A DNA stretch of 64,000 bases, from assembly GCA_036172665.1 (NCBI GenBank), contig CM069870.1, positions 72,168,212 through 72,232,211 on the forward strand, read 5' to 3'. Below, one piece after another: positions 61,324-64,000 of the stretch. The position numbers were made by a program, and so were the translations under genes. Positions within the stretch are counted from its first letter, which is position 1. Each line of letters begins with the position of its first letter. The notes beneath the pieces were generated by a model. That model made no database searches. It worked only from the letters and a program-made list of their open reading frames with translations, and was not told the DNA's origin. The stretch is from Prosopocoilus inquinatus. Lineage: Eukaryota > Arthropoda > Insecta > Coleoptera > Lucanidae.

Positions 61324-62430
61324 TTAGAACGTCCCTGCGAAGACGCGTCGAATTCGGCCGGTAAATGAGGGAGTTATTAACATTTTTAAGTTGATGACGT
61401 CACAGCTGGCGTACGACGTCACGAGGGCATTTTTGCGTTCGAAACGACGAGCAAAACTCGATTTTTCGGCGAAGCCTGAAAAACTTAACTTTGTTATTTG
61501 AGCCCTTAGGGCCGATTCGAGGGCGCCATTCGAAAGAAGAATTTTTTTATACGTCTGGCCGACCCCATATGTCAAAAATCGAGTGCGCAGCCCTACGACC
61601 CTCCGTTACCTACTGCGCAGCCCTTTTATGCATTTTTGGTTTTTAAAGAAAATACGGCGATTTTGAGCGTGCGGTTGCGTCCCTTAAGGGCCCTAGAACG
61701 TCCCTGCGAAGACGCGTCGAATTCGGCCGGTAAATGAGGGAGTTATTAACATTTTTAAGTTGATGACGTCACAGCTGGCGTACGACGTCACGAGGGCATT
61801 TTTGCGTTCGAAACGACGAGCAAAACTCGATTTTTCTGCGAAGCCTGAAAAACTTAACTTTGTTATTTGAGCCCTTAGGGCCGATTCGAGGGCGCCATTC
61901 GAAAGAAGAATTTTTTTATACGTCTGGCCGAACCCATATGTCAAAAATCGAGTGCGCAGCCCTACGACCCTCCGTTACCTACTGCGCAGCCCTTTTATGC
62001 ATTTTTGGTTTTTAAAGAAAATGCGGCGATTTTGAGCGTGCGGTTGCGTCCCTTAAGGGCCTTAGAACGTCCCTGCGAAGACGCGTCGAATTCGGCCCGT
62101 AATTGAGGGAGTTATTAACATTTTTAAGTTGATGACGTCACAGCTGGCGTACGACGTCACGAGGGCATTTTTGCGTTCGAAACGACGAGCAAAACTCGAT
62201 TTTTCCGCGAAGCCTGAAAAACTTAACTTTGTTATTTGAGCCCTTAGGGCCGATTCGAGGGCGCCATTCGAAAGAAGAATTTTTTTATACGTCTGGCTTA
62301 ACCCATATGTCAAAAATCGAGTGCGCAGCCCTACGACCCTCCGTTACCTACTGCGCAGCCCTTTTATGCATTTTTGGTTTTTAAAGAAAATACGGCGATT
62401 TTGAGCGTGCGGTTGCGTCCCTTAAGGGCC

Positions 62431-62671
62431 TTAGAACGTCCCTGCGAAGACGCGTCGAATTCGGCCCGTAATTGAGGGAGTTATTAACATTTTTAAGTTG
62501 ATGACGTCACAGCTGGCGTACGACGTCACGAGGGCATTTTTGCTTTCGAAACGACGAGCAAAACTCGATTTTTCCGCGAAGCCTGAAAAACTTAACTTTG
62601 TTATTTGAGCATTTTTTGTTTTTAAAGAAAATACGGCGATTTTGAGCGTGCGGTTGCGTCCCTTAAGGGCA
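62431..62671. repeat. Truncated satellite unit (241 bp)
   Basis: 128 bases are missing between TTATTTGAGC and ATTTTTTGTTTTTAAAG. The same GC dinucleotide stands at both deletion edges. Units on both sides are full length. Confidence 0.9.
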
Positions 62672-64000
62672 TTAGAACGTCCCTGCGAAGACGCGTCGAA
62701 TTCGGCCGGTAAATGAGGGAGTTATTAACATTTTTAAGTTGATGACGTCACAGCTGGCGTACGACGTCACGAGGGCATTTTTGCGTTCGAAACGACGAGC
62801 AAAACTCGATTTTTCGGCGAAGCCTGAAAAACTTAACTTTGTTATTTGAGCCCTTAGGGCCGATTCGAGGGCGCCATTCGAAAGAAGAATTTTTTTATAC
62901 GTCTGGCCGAACCCATATGTCAAAAATCGAGTGCGCAGCCCTACGACCCTCCGTTACCTACTGCGCAGCCCTTTTATGCATTTTTGGTTTTTAAAGAAAA
63001 TGCGGCGATTTTGAGCGTGCGGTTGCGTCCCTTAAGGGCCTTAGAACGTCCCTGCGAAGACGCGTCGAATTCGGCCCGTAATTGAGGGAGTTAATAACAT
63101 TTTTAAGTTGATGACGTCACAGCTGGCGTACGACGTCACGAGGGCATTTTTGCGTTCGAAACGACGAGCAAAACTCGATTTTTCCGCGAAGCCTGAAAAA
63201 CTTAACTTTGTTATTTGAGCCCTTAGGGCCGATTCGAGGGCGCCATTCGAAAGAAGAATTTTTTTATACGTCTGGCTTAACCCATATGTCAAAAATCGAG
63301 TGCGCAGCCCTACGACCCTCCGTTACCTACTGCGCAGCCCTTTTATGCATTTTTGGTTTTTAAAGAAAATACGGCGATTTTGAGCGTGCGGTTGCGTCCC
63401 TTAAGGGCCCTAGAACGTCCCTGCGAAGACGCGTCGAATTCGGCCCGTAATTGAGGGAGTTATTAACATTTTTAAGTTGATGACGTCACAGCTGGCGTAC
63501 GACGTCACGAGGGCATTTTTGCGTTCGAAACGACGAGCAAAACTCGATTTTTCCGCGAAGCCTGAAAAACTTAACTTTGTTATTTGAGCCCTTAGGGCCG
63601 ATTCGAGGGCGCCATTCGAAAGAAGAATTTTTTTATACGTCTGGCCGACCCCATATGTCAAAAATCGAGTGCGCAGCCCTACGACCCTCCGTTACCTACT
63701 GCGCAGCCCTTTTATGCATTTTTGGTTTTTAAAGAAAATGCGGCGATTTTGAGCGTGCGGTTGCGTCCCTTAAGGGCCTTAGAACGTCCCTGCGAAGACG
63801 AGTCGAATTCGGCCCGTAATTGAGGGAGTTAATAACATTTTTAACTTGATGACGTCACAGCTGGCGTACGACGTCACGAGGGCATTTTTGCGTTCGAAAC
63901 GACGAGCAAAACTCGATTTTTCTGAGAAGCCTGAAAAACTTAACTTTGTTATTTGAGCCCTTAGGGCCGATTCGAGGGCGCCATTCGAAAGAAGAATTTT

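Larger units (their letters stand above)
53962..64000. repeat. 369-bp satellite array, about 27.5 units, runs off the right edge
   Basis: Units follow each other with a strict 369-base period from the first partial unit near 53962 to the last base. Landmarks in each full unit, in order: GCGTCGAATTCGGCC, GAGGGAGTTA, TGATGACGTCACAGCTGGCG, TACGACGTCACGAGG, AAACGACGAGC, TTAGGGCCGATTCGAGGGCG, TATACGTCTGGC, two TGCGCAGCCC boxes and CCCTTAAGGGCC. The units look highly similar (mostly a few changes per unit). Composition is near 48 percent GC, well above the surrounding DNA. I do not recognise it as a named satellite. Confidence 0.97.

Noticed and set aside
54313..63661. Minus-strand 83-codon ORF repeated in most satellite units
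   Set aside because: The ORFs start at TTG, not ATG. Many variants between units change the amino acid (A/V, I/L, F/I, T/M, LSQ/FGQ), and units with CATATTTAAAAA lose the start. The period of 369 being divisible by three looks incidental.
53962..64000. CRISPR array
   Set aside because: The 369-bp units repeat entirely with no unique spacers, and the genome is eukaryotic.

Overview
The window reads as an AT-rich insect genome, probably a beetle. That placement is inferred from very short introns (54-60 bp where they can be measured), arthropod-type gene sequences and the mix of DNA transposons, not from any diagnostic marker. Two complete protein-coding genes lie on the + strand. One is Miro, the mitochondrial Rho GTPase (exons 9216-12608). 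The other is an sn-1-specific diacylglycerol lipase of the beta type (exons 40638-51570; my splice model gives 678 codons in frame). A third gene begins on the - strand at 4442 with one signal-peptide exon and continues beyond the left edge.

Region by region: 0-4.3 kb holds a broken copia pol fragment, a GC-rich MITE, a solo LTR and a palindromic MITE, probably inside the first intron of the minus-strand gene. 4.3-9 kb is promoter-proximal DNA with small palindromes and a 0.5-kb tandem duplication, one copy of which carries a mobile insertion. 9-12.7 kb is Miro. 13-31 kb is gene-poor and built from minisatellites, nested MITEs, a hAT element with an 8-bp target duplication, a broken non-LTR reverse transcriptase and unassigned AT-rich DNA. 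31.7-33.6 kb is a nearly intact Tc1/mariner-type element with 0.35-kb inverted termini. 33.8-40.2 kb is a stack of foldback elements. 40.6-51.6 kb is the lipase gene, with repeats in its introns. From about 53.96 kb to the edge runs a 10-kb tandem array of a 369-bp satellite.

The most unusual signal is a dispersed repeat seen at 6.7, 24.6, 34.5, 35.6, 35.8 and 39.9 kb. Each copy is a long imperfect hairpin whose tip fits a type I hammerhead self-cleaving ribozyme (CUGANGA, a five-base-pair stem II, GAAA, a tiny stem III, a GUC or GUA cleavage site, and stem I closed by a second helix). Three copies keep an intact core, and two of those keep a fully paired stem I. One copy is flanked by a 14-bp direct repeat, and another sits in only one member of a tandem duplication, so the family has moved. 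This fits Penelope-like-element terminal repeats or animal retrozymes.

Other points: two in-phase cassette exons just before the Miro membrane anchor, at the position where vertebrate RHOT1 also has optional exons; a 97-bp perfect palindrome in a lipase intron; MITEs nested two and three deep; and a satellite in which every full unit carries a perfect TGACGTCA site and which shows higher-order periodicity.
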